The position numbers were made by a program, and so were the translations under genes. Shown here in pieces: positions 9,144 to 18,456 of a stretch of 64,000 bases of DNA. The DNA comes from Pantanalinema sp. (GTDB taxonomy: Bacteria > Cyanobacteriota > Sericytochromatia > S15B-MN24 > UBA4093), in assembly GCA_036704125.1 (NCBI GenBank), contig DATNQI010000050.1, positions 1 through 64,000 on the forward strand, given 5' to 3'. The notes beneath the pieces are model-generated. The model saw only the letters and a list, made by a program, of their open reading frames with translations, was not told where the DNA came from and did not search any database. The first letter of the stretch is position 1. Each line of letters begins with the position of its first letter.

Positions 9144-10895
9144 ATGGAAGCACGAAAGAGTACCAAGATCGTCGCCACCCTCGGCCCCGCCTCGAGCAAC
9201 GACGAGGTGGTCCGCCGCCTGATCGAGGCCGGGGTGGACGTGTTCCGCCTCAACTTCTCGCACGGCACCCACGAGACCCACCTGGCGAACATCGAGCGGG
9301 TCCGCCGCATCGCCAAGGAGATGGGGCGCCACATCGCCCTGTTGCAGGACATCCAGGGCCCCAAGATCCGCGTCGGCGAGATCAAGGGCGGCCAGGTGAC
9401 CCTCATCCCCGGCCAGACCTTCATCCTGACCACCCAGCCGCTCGAGGGCAACGAGCAGATGGCCTCGGTCTCGTACGAGCGCCTCACCGAGGACATCGAG
9501 CCGGGCAAGCGCATCCTCTTGGATGACGGCCTGCTCGAGCTGCAGGTGGTCGAGGTCAAGCCCGAGATGCTCGTCACCCGCGTGATGGTGGGCGGGCCCC
9601 TCAAGCCGCGCAAGGGCGTCAACTTCCCCGGCAGCCCCCTCAAGATCTCGGTGCTCACCGACAAGGATCGCCGGGATCTGGCCTTCGGCGCCCAGCACGG
9701 CGTTGACCTGGTCGCGGCCTCCTTCGTCCAGCAGGCCTCCGACGTGCTCGAGGTCAAGGACTGCCTGGCCAAGAACGGGGTCCGGACCCCGGTCATCGCC
9801 AAGATCGAGCGCCGCGAGGCCGTCCAGGCCCTCGCCGAGATCGTCGCGGTCGCCGACGGGGTCATGGTCGCGCGCGGGGACCTGGGCGTCGAGATCCCCG
9901 TCGAGGACGTGCCCCTTGTCCAGAAGCAGATCATCCGGATGTGCAACCTGGAGGGCAAGCCCGTCATCACGGCCACCCAGATGCTCGACTCGATGATCCA
10001 CAACCCGCGCCCCACCCGCGCCGAGGCCTCGGACGTCGCCAACGCGATCCTCGACGGCACCGACGCGGTCATGCTCTCCAACGAGACGGCGGCGGGCTCG
10101 TACCCCCTCGAGGCGGTCGAGACCATGGCGCGCATCGCCCTTCAGGTCGAGCGCAACGTGCGCCCCACCGAGCGTCCCGAGCTGGAAGAGGACTACGCGC
10201 GCCCGGTGCAGGATGCGATCGCGCACGCCGCGACCCGCATGGTGCCCGAGCTCAACGCCTCGGCCATCATCACGGCGACCTACTCGGGCTCGAGCGCTCG
10301 CCACGTCTCCAAGTACCGCCCGAACTGCCCGATCATCGCGGCCTCCTGCAACGAGGAAGTCTGCCGTCAGATGGCCCTGGTGTGGGGCGTGGTGCCCATG
10401 CACATCGCCGAGAACGACAACATCGAGTCGCTCTTCACCGAGGCGGTCGACTGCGCCAAGGGGATGGCCATCCTCGCGCCGGGGGACCTCGCGATCATGG
10501 TCGCGGGCGTGCCCATGGGCGAGGCCGGCACCACCAACTCGATCAAGGTCGAGGTCATCACCAGCATCATCACCCGCGGCATGGGGCTCGGCCAGCGCCC
10601 GATCAGCGGCATCGCCCGGGTGGCCAGCACCCCCCGCGAGGCCATGAGCAAGCTGGAGCCCGGCGACATCCTGGTCACCCACCAGACCGACGCCGAGTGG
10701 ACGCCTGCAATGGAGCGCGCTAACGGCACGGTGGTGCACGCCGGCGGGCTGACCAGCCATGCGGCCATCGTCTCGCTGGAGCTCGGCAAGCCGGTCATCC
10801 TTGGGACCGAGGACCTGGGCAAGATCCACGACGGGATGGTCATCACCCTCGACCCGGTCCGGGGCCTGGTGCTCTCGGGGCAGGTCAAGATCTAG
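9144..10895 (+). CDS. pyk: Pyruvate kinase with C-terminal PEP-utiliser domain
   Basis: A 583-residue pyruvate kinase, which makes ATP and pyruvate from phosphoenolpyruvate. The N-terminal (KIVATLGPASS, FRLNFSHG) and catalytic barrel regions (KIERREAVQ, MVARGDLGVEIP, ATQMLDSM) are intact. Beyond the usual ~475-residue core it carries an extra C-terminal swivel domain like those of PEP synthase, with GGLTSHAAIV and the histidine at 539; this extended form is typical of Bacillus-type enzymes. The ATG at 9144 has AGGAAG just upstream and begins at the conserved segment; the frame is open further upstream without conservation. Confidence 0.96.
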   Translation: MEARKSTKIVATLGPASSNDEVVRRLIEAGVDVFRLNFSHGTHETHLANIERVRRIAKEMGRHIALLQDIQGPKIRVGEIKGGQVTLIPGQTFILTTQPLEGNEQMASVSYERLTEDIEPGKRILLDDGLLELQVVEVKPEMLVTRVMVGGPLKPRKGVNFPGSPLKISVLTDKDRRDLAFGAQHGVDLVAASFVQQASDVLEVKDCLAKNGVRTPVIAKIERREAVQALAEIVAVADGVMVARGDLGVEIPVEDVPLVQKQIIRMCNLEGKPVITATQMLDSMIHNPRPTRAEASDVANAILDGTDAVMLSNETAAGSYPLEAVETMARIALQVERNVRPTERPELEEDYARPVQDAIAHAATRMVPELNASAIITATYSGSSARHVSKYRPNCPIIAASCNEEVCRQMALVWGVVPMHIAENDNIESLFTEAVDCAKGMAILAPGDLAIMVAGVPMGEAGTTNSIKVEVITSIITRGMGLGQRPISGIARVASTPREAMSKLEPGDILVTHQTDAEWTPAMERANGTVVHAGGLTSHAAIVSLELGKPVILGTEDLGKIHDGMVITLDPVRGLVLSGQVKI

Positions 10896-10985
10896 GGCGC
10901 CCCATGCTCGTTATGTTAGACTAGAATTGCCACCCATCGCCCTCCATGCGGGGGCGGTGGACCTGTTTTTTCAGAGGAGATTGCA

Positions 10986-12005
<1,020 letters not shown>

Positions 12006-12014
12006 CCCCACCCG

Positions 12015-12049
12015 ACGCGAGGGGCCGTCCATTGGACGGCCCCTCGCGT
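12015..12049 (+). terminator. Hairpin terminator after glpX
   Basis: A perfect 16-bp stem (12015-12030 with 12034-12049) on a 3-base loop, with only a poor T content behind it. Its right arm ends 15 bases before the next start codon, so it may also affect initiation there. Confidence 0.6.
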
Positions 12050-12064
12050 GCTATCATGGGCGTC

Positions 12065-13228
12065 ATGAGGTTCCTTTTCTTCATCGCAGCCCGCCACCTC
12101 CAGGCCCGCTGGCGCCAGACGGTCATGCTCGTGTTGAGCGTGGCGGTGGGCGTCGCCATCCTCACCACCGCCCTGTCCCTGACCAACGGGTTCGAGGCCG
12201 ACCTGGTGGATCGCATCCTCGGCACCACGCCCCACGTGGCGGTCACCGATGCGCTCACGGGCATGGTCAAGGACTACCCGCGCCTCCAGGCGAAGATCCG
12301 CCCGGTGCCCCACGTCAAGAGCGTCCTCCCCTTCGTCAACGGCCAGGCGCTCTTGACCCGATCCGGCTTCTCGTCGGGGGTGCTGGTCCGGGGCATCGAC
12401 CCCGCCCAGGAGAAGGACAACCCCGACTGGACCAAGTACGTCCTCGAGGGGGACCTGGCGCCGCGAGGGGATCTGCCCGGCATCATGCTGGGCAGCGAGC
12501 TCGCCAAGAAGCTGGGCGCACGCCCCGGCGATCGCATGCTGCTGGTCAGCGGCCTGGCCTCCAAGCAGGCGGTTGTCGTGACGGGGCTTTACCAGGCGGG
12601 CCTCTACGAGTACGACGCCCACGTGGCCTACCTGGATCTTGCGGTCGCGCAGCGGGTCTTCGGCCTGGGCGACAGCGTGACCGGGCTCTCGATCCGCCTC
12701 GACGACGTCTTCTCTGCCCCGGGGGTGGCCTCCGAGCTTCAGCGTCTGGTCCCCTACAGCGTCAGGTCCTGGACGGTCAACAACAGCAGCCTCCTGGGGG
12801 CCCTCGCCCTCGAGAAGCGGGTGATCTTCCTGGTCACCATGTTCATCATCATCGTCGCCACCATGGGCATCGCCAACACGCTGGCCATGTGGGTGCTCGA
12901 GCAGAGCCGCGAGATCGCGATCCTCAGGGCCATCGGCTCGCCCGGCGCCACCATGGGCCGCATGGTCGTCCTCGAGGGGGGGATCGTGGGGATCCTGGGC
13001 GTGGGGCTCGGGCTCTTGGCGGGCGTCGGCCTGTCGCTTGCGCTCGGCACCTTCCCTGTGGCGCTGCCCTCGGACGTCTACTACATCGATCGCTTGCCCG
13101 TGCGCATGGACCCGATGGATTTCGCCCTCACGGCCGCCGCCGCCATCGCGGTGGCTCTGCTTGCGTGCCTCTTGCCCGCGCGCCGCGCCATCAAGCTCGA
13201 TCCGATCGAGGTGATCCGGCGTGCTTGA
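12065..13228 (+). CDS. FtsX/MacB-type ABC transporter permease
   Basis: A 387-residue permease with the four-helix FtsX layout: one helix near 15-40, a large periplasmic domain (about 45-250, MacB-core-like), then three helices at about 262-290, 312-340 and 355-378. The typical REIAILRAIGSP motif follows the second helix, and the protein ends RRAIKLDPIEVIRRA as LolC/MacB-type permeases do. Such proteins extract lipoproteins or drive mechanotransmission with an ATPase, but no cognate ATPase gene lies beside it, which is unusual. The start could also be the ATG at 12056. It is followed by a lipoprotein and an outer-membrane-like protein, hinting at envelope work. Confidence 0.85.
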   Translation: MRFLFFIAARHLQARWRQTVMLVLSVAVGVAILTTALSLTNGFEADLVDRILGTTPHVAVTDALTGMVKDYPRLQAKIRPVPHVKSVLPFVNGQALLTRSGFSSGVLVRGIDPAQEKDNPDWTKYVLEGDLAPRGDLPGIMLGSELAKKLGARPGDRMLLVSGLASKQAVVVTGLYQAGLYEYDAHVAYLDLAVAQRVFGLGDSVTGLSIRLDDVFSAPGVASELQRLVPYSVRSWTVNNSSLLGALALEKRVIFLVTMFIIIVATMGIANTLAMWVLEQSREIAILRAIGSPGATMGRMVVLEGGIVGILGVGLGLLAGVGLSLALGTFPVALPSDVYYIDRLPVRMDPMDFALTAAAAIAVALLACLLPARRAIKLDPIEVIRRA

Positions 13229-13309
13229 GGCCGTTCCCGGGGATTTCTCGGGCAAGCTAGACATCGTGAGCAAATCTTCGTATCATTTGGGTGGTAAGGT
13301 TTAGGAAAC

Positions 13310-13870
13310 TTGATATTTTTCGCCCGCCGCATCCCTGTGTCCCGCCGGAGCGCCTCGCTCGGAGCGATCGCAGCGTTCTTGATCCTCGCCAGCGGCTGCG
13401 CCTCTCTGTTCGGTCGCGCGCCGGCCCCCGGGGCCGATGCGGCCCGGCAGCAGGTCGCCCGGCTCGCGATCGTCGAGTTCGTCGATCTCACCGGCCAGGA
13501 CGTGGCGGGTTCGTTCACCCGGACCTTCTGCCAGGAGGCGATCCAGAGCCTCAGCGGGGTGCTCGCGGCCTCGCCGATCGCTCGGCCGGGGCCGAGGCTC
13601 GCCGCCAGCTGGCTCAAGGGCCAGGGGGCGACGCTCGGTGTTCCGGCCTTTCTCACCGGGACGATCAGCGGGTATCGGGTCCAGGCGAGCCAGGGGCGCG
13701 TCTGGGTCTCGATGACCGTCAAGGTCGTCGCGGCGGACACTGGCAAGATCCTCTGGACCAAGCGACTGGTGAGCACCGAGCCGCTCGATCCGCATCATCC
13801 ACCGGCGGTCGCCTTCGAGCGGGCCGCCCGATCTGCAGCAAGGGAGTTTGCACATGACTACGCGCCCTAA
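13310..13870 (+). CDS. Predicted lipoprotein of unknown function
   Basis: A 186-residue protein, TTG start, with a basic N terminus (ARRIPVSRRS), a hydrophobic stretch and a lipobox ASGC, so the mature lipoprotein would begin at the cysteine near residue 31. The mature part carries an alpha/beta pattern (VARLAIVEFVDLTGQDVA, later VWVSMTVKVVAADTGKILW) reminiscent of LpoB/CsgG-type small envelope proteins, but I cannot assign a family. Its 3' end overlaps the next gene by 17 bases, suggesting translational coupling with that outer-membrane-like protein. Confidence 0.65.
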   Translation: MIFFARRIPVSRRSASLGAIAAFLILASGCASLFGRAPAPGADAARQQVARLAIVEFVDLTGQDVAGSFTRTFCQEAIQSLSGVLAASPIARPGPRLAASWLKGQGATLGVPAFLTGTISGYRVQASQGRVWVSMTVKVVAADTGKILWTKRLVSTEPLDPHHPPAVAFERAARSAAREFAHDYAP

Positions 13871-14444
13871 TCTTCTCGGTGCCGTCCTCGCCGCATCGGC
13901 GGTCGTCGCCACCGCGCTCTGCGCGCCGGCTCAGGCCATTCCTCTCATCGGCATCGGGGCCTCGGCCGGGGGCCACGTGGGCTACATGAGCAGTTCGGCC
14001 GTTTCCGGGCCCACCTTCGAGCTGGACGGCAACGTGGAGGCCTTCGGCTTCGACGTCGCGGGCAACCTCCTGACCCGCATGGGGGGCAGCGAGATGTTCG
14101 GCGAGGTGGGCCTTCGCAAGGAGCTCTCGTTCCTTCCGATGATCTCGCTCAAGCCCGGCGTCTTCTACCAGGGCCAGAGCCTCTTCTCGCCCACCTACGA
14201 CCACGGCGTGGCGGCCCGCGTCGATCTCGGCCTCTCGCCGATCCTCTCGCCGCTGACCTTCGAGGGCAGCGCCGGCGTCGGATTCCCGCTTGCTTACCAG
14301 CACGCGCTTGCGACCTACATGCTGGGCGCCAACCTCTCGCTGTTCCCGATGACCAGCATCGGCGTGCGCTACCGGGGGTATCGCGATCTCGCCGTAACGA
14401 CCGATATCAGCGTCATGGAGCTAGGTTTACGGGTCACCATTTAG
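13854..14444 (+). CDS. Secreted outer-membrane beta-barrel-like protein
   Basis: A 196-residue protein with a clear Sec signal peptide (hydrophobic core ending APAQA, cleavage near residue 27). The mature part is glycine-rich with alternating hydrophobic residues and repeated short strands (GASAGGHVGYM, FGEVGLRKELSF, RVDLGLSPI, GANLSLFPM, LGLRVTI), and it ends in a strand-like segment, as small barrels do. This suggests an outer membrane barrel of about 8 strands. The ATG at 13854 is supported by AAGGGAG upstream and overlaps the preceding lipoprotein gene. Function unknown. Confidence 0.6.
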   Translation: MTTRPNLLGAVLAASAVVATALCAPAQAIPLIGIGASAGGHVGYMSSSAVSGPTFELDGNVEAFGFDVAGNLLTRMGGSEMFGEVGLRKELSFLPMISLKPGVFYQGQSLFSPTYDHGVAARVDLGLSPILSPLTFEGSAGVGFPLAYQHALATYMLGANLSLFPMTSIGVRYRGYRDLAVTTDISVMELGLRVTI

Positions 14445-14559
14445 GTGCTATGCTGGTTCTTAATGAAGATAAGCAACGCTTCATTGATGCCTCGCGCCTT
14501 CCTTCTTGCAATCCTGTGATAACGCCCGTCGACTAGCGCGTTAGGAGTGACGATTCGAA

Positions 14560-15285
14560 ATGGATAAGGAAAAGATTCTCGTTGTCGATGATGAGGCGAG
14601 CATCCGCCAGATCGTGGAGACCCGGCTCAAGTTGGCCGGCTACGAGGTGATCACCGCGGCCGACGGGGTCGAGGCCCTCGAGAAGGCGGCGGCTCACAAC
14701 CCGGACCTGATCGTCCTGGACATCATGATGCCCAAGATCGACGGCTTCGAGGTTTGCCGCGAGCTCCGCAAGAACATGATGACGCCGATCATCATGCTCA
14801 CCGCCAAGGGCGACATCACCGATCGCATCGCCGCCCTCGAGCTCGGCGCCGACGACTACGTGGTCAAGCCCTTCTCCCCGCGCGAGCTGGAGGCCCGCAT
14901 CAAGGCGGTCCTGCGCCGCACCCACACCGACGTCGCCAAGCAGGCCACCATCAAGGTGGACAAGCTGCTGATCGATACCGGCAAGCGCCAGGTCCTCAAG
15001 GACGGCAAGAAGGTCAAGCTGACCGAGATGGAGTTCAACCTCCTCGAGCTCTTGGCCACCAACCCGGGCCGCGCCTACTCCCGCTCGGAGATCCTGCACC
15101 AGGTCTGGGGCTACCGCCTGAGCCAGTACTCGGACACCCGCGTGGTCGACGTCCACATCTCGCGCCTGCGCTCCAAGCTTGAGGACGACCCCAGCTCGCC
15201 GGAGCTCATCCTCACGGCGCGCGGCACGGGCTACATGTTCGCCCACTACACCCCGCAGCCGGTCGAGGCCACGACCAGCGCTTAA
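14560..15285 (+). CDS. OmpR-family response regulator, RpaB/Ycf27-like
   Basis: A 241-residue two-domain regulator. The receiver has Asp10-Asp11, the phosphorylation site Asp54, Thr81 and Lys103 in VVKPFSP. The C-terminal winged helix (about 140-230) includes RVVDVHISRLRSKLEDDP and LILTARGTGYMF. Blocks such as ETRLKLAGYEVITAADG, ADDYVVKPFSPRELEARIKA and the DNA-binding helix match the cyanobacterial RpaB/Ycf27 family closely, a regulator of high-light and redox genes through HLR1 sites. TTAGGAG upstream supports the ATG at 14560. No histidine kinase is adjacent. In a genome segment without photosynthesis genes its target set must differ. RpaB-like identity is my reading of conserved blocks from memory. 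Confidence 0.9.
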   Translation: MDKEKILVVDDEASIRQIVETRLKLAGYEVITAADGVEALEKAAAHNPDLIVLDIMMPKIDGFEVCRELRKNMMTPIIMLTAKGDITDRIAALELGADDYVVKPFSPRELEARIKAVLRRTHTDVAKQATIKVDKLLIDTGKRQVLKDGKKVKLTEMEFNLLELLATNPGRAYSRSEILHQVWGYRLSQYSDTRVVDVHISRLRSKLEDDPSSPELILTARGTGYMFAHYTPQPVEATTSA

Positions 15286-15302
15286 GCGCGTAACCAACCT
15301 GT

Positions 15303-15336
15303 CGCGGCGGGTGGACATCGTCCACCCGCCGCGTTT
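15303..15336 (+). terminator. Terminator after the RpaB-like gene
   Basis: A perfect 14-bp stem (15303-15316 with 15320-15333) on an ATC loop, followed by TTT and a second T triplet. The acetyltransferase start lies 20 bases downstream. Confidence 0.7.
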
Positions 15337-15355
15337 CGATTTGGAGGATGGGTGC

Positions 15356-15892
15356 ATGCCGCGCAAGCCCGTGATCGAGACGCCGCGCCTCCACCTGCGC
15401 GAGATGACCCTCGAGGACGCCGAGGCCCTCTTCGGGGTCTTCGGGGATCCGGTGGCCATGCGTTATTTTCCTGCCCCCTACACCCTCGAGCAGCTCGAGG
15501 GTCTGATCGCCCGAAACCAGGAGCGCTACCGGACCCTGGGCTTCGGGCTCTGGACGGTCCTGGATCGGGATTCTCGCGCGATCGTGGGCGACTGCGGCCT
15601 GACGATCCAGACGATCGAGGACCATGAGGAGCTCGAGATCGGCTACCACTTCCTGCCTTCGCACCAGGGCCGCGGCTACGCGACGGAGGCGGCCGCGGCC
15701 TGCCTCGGCTGGGGGTTCGAGCGCACCGGCTACGATCGGATCGTCTCGATGATGGTCGTGGATCACGCCGCCTCGCGCCGGGTCGCCGAGAAGGTTCACG
15801 CGCGCTACCTGGGCGAGTTCGAGCGCGTGGGCCTGCCCCATTGCTATTACGGCACGACCCGCGCCGAGCACCGCGGGGCGGCGCCCTGCTGA
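15356..15892 (+). CDS. GNAT acetyltransferase, RimJ/RimL type
   Basis: A 178-residue N-acetyltransferase starting with the classical IETPRLHLREM strand. The acetyl-CoA loop is QGRGYATEAA (about residues 102-111) after EIGYHFLPSHQ. Members acetylate ribosomal protein N termini or small molecules; substrate cannot be told from sequence. GGAGG upstream fits the ATG at 15356. It stands alone between two hairpins. Confidence 0.88.
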   Translation: MPRKPVIETPRLHLREMTLEDAEALFGVFGDPVAMRYFPAPYTLEQLEGLIARNQERYRTLGFGLWTVLDRDSRAIVGDCGLTIQTIEDHEELEIGYHFLPSHQGRGYATEAAAACLGWGFERTGYDRIVSMMVVDHAASRRVAEKVHARYLGEFERVGLPHCYYGTTRAEHRGAAPC

Positions 15893-15901
15893 GACGCCAA
15901 G

Positions 15902-15950
15902 CCGGACCCTGCCCCCTCGAACCATCCTGCTTCGAGGGGGCAGGATCCGG
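15902..15950 (+). terminator. Long hairpin after the acetyltransferase gene
   Basis: A 14-bp perfect stem (15908-15921 with 15931-15944), extended outward by 5 more pairs after one mismatch, around a 9-base loop. There is no clear T tract, so termination is likely but not certain. Confidence 0.55.
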
Positions 15951-15983
15951 GCAGGGCTTCGTCATCAAGCGCCTGGCGGAGCC

Positions 15984-16012
15984 TTGAGTCCCCCCCTGCG
16001 GTACGCTATGAT
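15984..16012 (+). promoter_or_regulatory. Candidate sigma-70 promoter for the alcohol dehydrogenase-kinase pair
   Basis: TTGAGT at 15984-15989 and TATGAT at 16007-16012 are separated by exactly 17 bases, 40 bases before the start codon of the alcohol dehydrogenase gene. This is the best -35/-10 pair I found in the window. Confidence 0.55.
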
Positions 16013-16051
16013 TCGACCGCTGCGACCTTTGCAGCGAGGCGAGGTGAACCG

Positions 16052-17212
16052 ATGGACGCGCCCCTCACGCAGGAGCTCCGTAAGTTCGTCGCCCCGGAGT
16101 TCGTGGTTGGGCCTGGGGCGCGCAGCCTTGTGGGCCGCTATGCCCGCAACTTCGCCGCGACCAAGGTCCTCGTGGTGACCGATCCTGGCGTTATCGCGGC
16201 GGGCTGGGCCGGTGAGGTCATCCGCAGCCTGGAGAAAGAAGGCCTCGCCTACGCCGTCTATCACGAGGTTAGCCCCAACCCCCGCGACCATGAGGTGATG
16301 GCGGGCTCAAACGTCTACCACACCGAGGGGTGCGACGTCCTGCTGGCGGTGGGGGGCGGCAGCCCGATGGATTGCGCCAAGGGGATCGGAATCGTCTCGC
16401 TCAATGGCGGCCATATCCTCGACTACGAAGGGGTCGACAAGGTCGAGGTCGCGATCCCGCCCATGATCTGCGTGCCGACCACGGGGGGCACCTCGGCGGA
16501 TGTCTCCCAGTTCGCCATCATCTCGGACACGCGCCGGCGCACCAAGATCGCGATCCTCAGCAAGATGCTGGTGCCCGACGTCTCCTTGATCGATCCTGAG
16601 ACGCTCGTGACCATGTCCCCCGAGCTGACCGCCGCCACGGCCTTCGATGCGCTGACCCATGGGATCGAGGCCTACGTCTCGAATGCCAGCTCCGCGCTCA
16701 CGGATCTGCTCTCCCTCGAGGCGATCCGCCTCATCACGCACCACATGCTGCCTGCCTGGGAGCACCCGGACGACCTCGCGCTTAGGCTGCAGGTCATGCG
16801 CGGCAGCCTCTTCGCGGGCCTGGCCTTTTCGAATGCCAGCCTCGGCATCATCCACGCCATGGCCCACAGCCTCGGTGGCCTGCTGGACTCCCCCCATGGC
16901 CTCTGCAATGCGACCCTGCTCGAGGCCGGCATCGCCTTCAACTACGAGGCGGTCCCCGGGCGCTTCAAGGAGATCGCCCGCGCCATGGTGGGCGGCCAAG
17001 CCGACGTGCCGGACGCCCTGGGGGCCATCCTCGGCGTGATCGAGGCCCTGCGCATCGGCACGGGCGTGAAGCGAACGCTCGGCGAGATGGGAGTCTCGAG
17101 GGCGGACATTCCGAGCCTGACCAGGCTCACGCTGGCGGATGCGTGCCTCTTCACCAACCCCCGTTGGCCCACCTTCGCCGAGGTCGAGGAACTCTATGAG
17201 CGTCTACTCTGA
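16052..17212 (+). CDS. ercA: Iron-containing alcohol dehydrogenase, ErcA-like
   Basis: A 386-residue group III alcohol dehydrogenase. The nucleotide loop GGGSPMD starts at residue 101, and the metal ligands Asp199, His203, His268 and His282 have the FucO-type spacing. The stretch GTSADVSQFAIISDT and the segment DALTHGIEAYVSNASS are typical of ErcA, the protein required for regulation of ethanol oxidation in Pseudomonas, which seems to act in signalling with the ErcS-type histidine kinase. Here it overlaps a matching kinase gene by 17 bases, strengthening the assignment. Whether it acts as an enzyme, a sensor partner or both is inference. Confidence 0.88.
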   Translation: MDAPLTQELRKFVAPEFVVGPGARSLVGRYARNFAATKVLVVTDPGVIAAGWAGEVIRSLEKEGLAYAVYHEVSPNPRDHEVMAGSNVYHTEGCDVLLAVGGGSPMDCAKGIGIVSLNGGHILDYEGVDKVEVAIPPMICVPTTGGTSADVSQFAIISDTRRRTKIAILSKMLVPDVSLIDPETLVTMSPELTAATAFDALTHGIEAYVSNASSALTDLLSLEAIRLITHHMLPAWEHPDDLALRLQVMRGSLFAGLAFSNASLGIIHAMAHSLGGLLDSPHGLCNATLLEAGIAFNYEAVPGRFKEIARAMVGGQADVPDALGAILGVIEALRIGTGVKRTLGEMGVSRADIPSLTRLTLADACLFTNPRWPTFAEVEELYERLL

Positions 17213-18434
17213 CGGGGGTGAGGACCCGCGCGCTCTGCGCGACAAGATCATGGGCCTGGGGGAGGCCTCCACCCGGAAGAACTACTATCCGCTCCTCCAG
17301 CAGCGGCTCGCCGAGCTCAACGAGAGCCAGCGCTTCCTCTCGAGCCTCATGAAAAACCTTTCGGGGATGGTCTACCGGTGCGATCACGATCCCGACTGGA
17401 CCATGCGCTTCTTGAACGGCGCCTGTTGCGATCTGACCTGCTTCACCTGCGCTCAGCTCCTGGGAAGCGCCCAGGTTTCGTTCGGAAGCCTCATCCACCC
17501 CGACGACCGCGATGGCGTCTACGGACAGGTCGAGCAGGCAGTCCAGGCCAACCAAGCGTACGAGGTCACCTACCGGATCCGCGATGCGCGAGGCGAGGAG
17601 CGCTGGGTGCTCGACAAGGGGCGAGGGGTCTACGGCGACGGCCAGACCCTCCTCTTCCGCGAGGGCTTCATCACCGAGATCACCGAGCTGAAGCATGCCC
17701 AGGAGGCCCTCTTCCGGCGCACCATCGAGCTGGAGCAGGCCAAGGAGTTCGAACGGCTCAAGACCCGCTTCGTCAACGCGATCACCCACGACCTCCGGAC
17801 GCCACTGACGACCATCAGGGGGTTCGCCGAGTTCCTGGAGGACGAGGTCGCGGGCCCCCTCGCACCGAGGCAGCGAGAGTTCGTCCAGGAGATTGAGCGC
17901 AGCGCCGGTCGCCTGGAGCACCTCGTCAACGACCTGCTCGATTTCGCGCGGCTCGAGGCGGGGACCTTCCACCTGCAAGCGGTGCCCTCCGACCTGCGGT
18001 CCAAGATCGACGCGATCGTGGTCAGCCTGTCCCCTCAAGCCGAGGAGGCCGACCTGCGCATCGTGGTGGACGCGCCGGCGACCCTGACGTTGACCATGGA
18101 TCCCGCGCGTATCGAGCGGGTGCTCATGAATTTTCTCATTAACGCGATCCACTTCACGCCGGCCGGGGGAACGGTCCTGGTGCGGGCATGCGCGCAGGGT
18201 GACCACGTCCTGTGCGAGGTCGAGGACAGCGGGATCGGGATCGCCCCCGAGGATGTTCCTAGGCTGTTTCAGCCCTTCGCCCAGCTGGAGGCGGGGGCAA
18301 GGCGCCAGACCGGGACCGGTCTGGGGCTCAGCATCAGCAAGGCCCTGGTCGAAGCCCACGGCGGCACCGTCGGGGTACGAAGCCAGCTCGGGCGAGGCAG
18401 CGTCTTCTGGTTCACCCTTCCCGTCGAGACCTGA
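17196..18434 (+). CDS. PAS sensor histidine kinase paired with ErcA
   Basis: A 412-residue soluble kinase with no membrane segment. The N terminus carries the motif IMGLGEASTRKNYYPLLQQR (18-37), which I associate with kinases encoded beside ErcA-like dehydrogenases. A PAS domain follows (about 48-165), then a HisKA domain with His198 in ITHDLRTPL and an HATPase domain with N-box Asn316, EDSGIGI and GTGLGLSI. The ATG at 17196 lies inside the end of the dehydrogenase gene, so the two are probably translationally coupled. No response regulator is next to it; the RpaB-like regulator is 2 kb upstream. Confidence 0.92.
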   Translation: MSVYSDGGEDPRALRDKIMGLGEASTRKNYYPLLQQRLAELNESQRFLSSLMKNLSGMVYRCDHDPDWTMRFLNGACCDLTCFTCAQLLGSAQVSFGSLIHPDDRDGVYGQVEQAVQANQAYEVTYRIRDARGEERWVLDKGRGVYGDGQTLLFREGFITEITELKHAQEALFRRTIELEQAKEFERLKTRFVNAITHDLRTPLTTIRGFAEFLEDEVAGPLAPRQREFVQEIERSAGRLEHLVNDLLDFARLEAGTFHLQAVPSDLRSKIDAIVVSLSPQAEEADLRIVVDAPATLTLTMDPARIERVLMNFLINAIHFTPAGGTVLVRACAQGDHVLCEVEDSGIGIAPEDVPRLFQPFAQLEAGARRQTGTGLGLSISKALVEAHGGTVGVRSQLGRGSVFWFTLPVET

Positions 18435-18456
18435 ACCAGGAAGACTTCGCCTGCGG

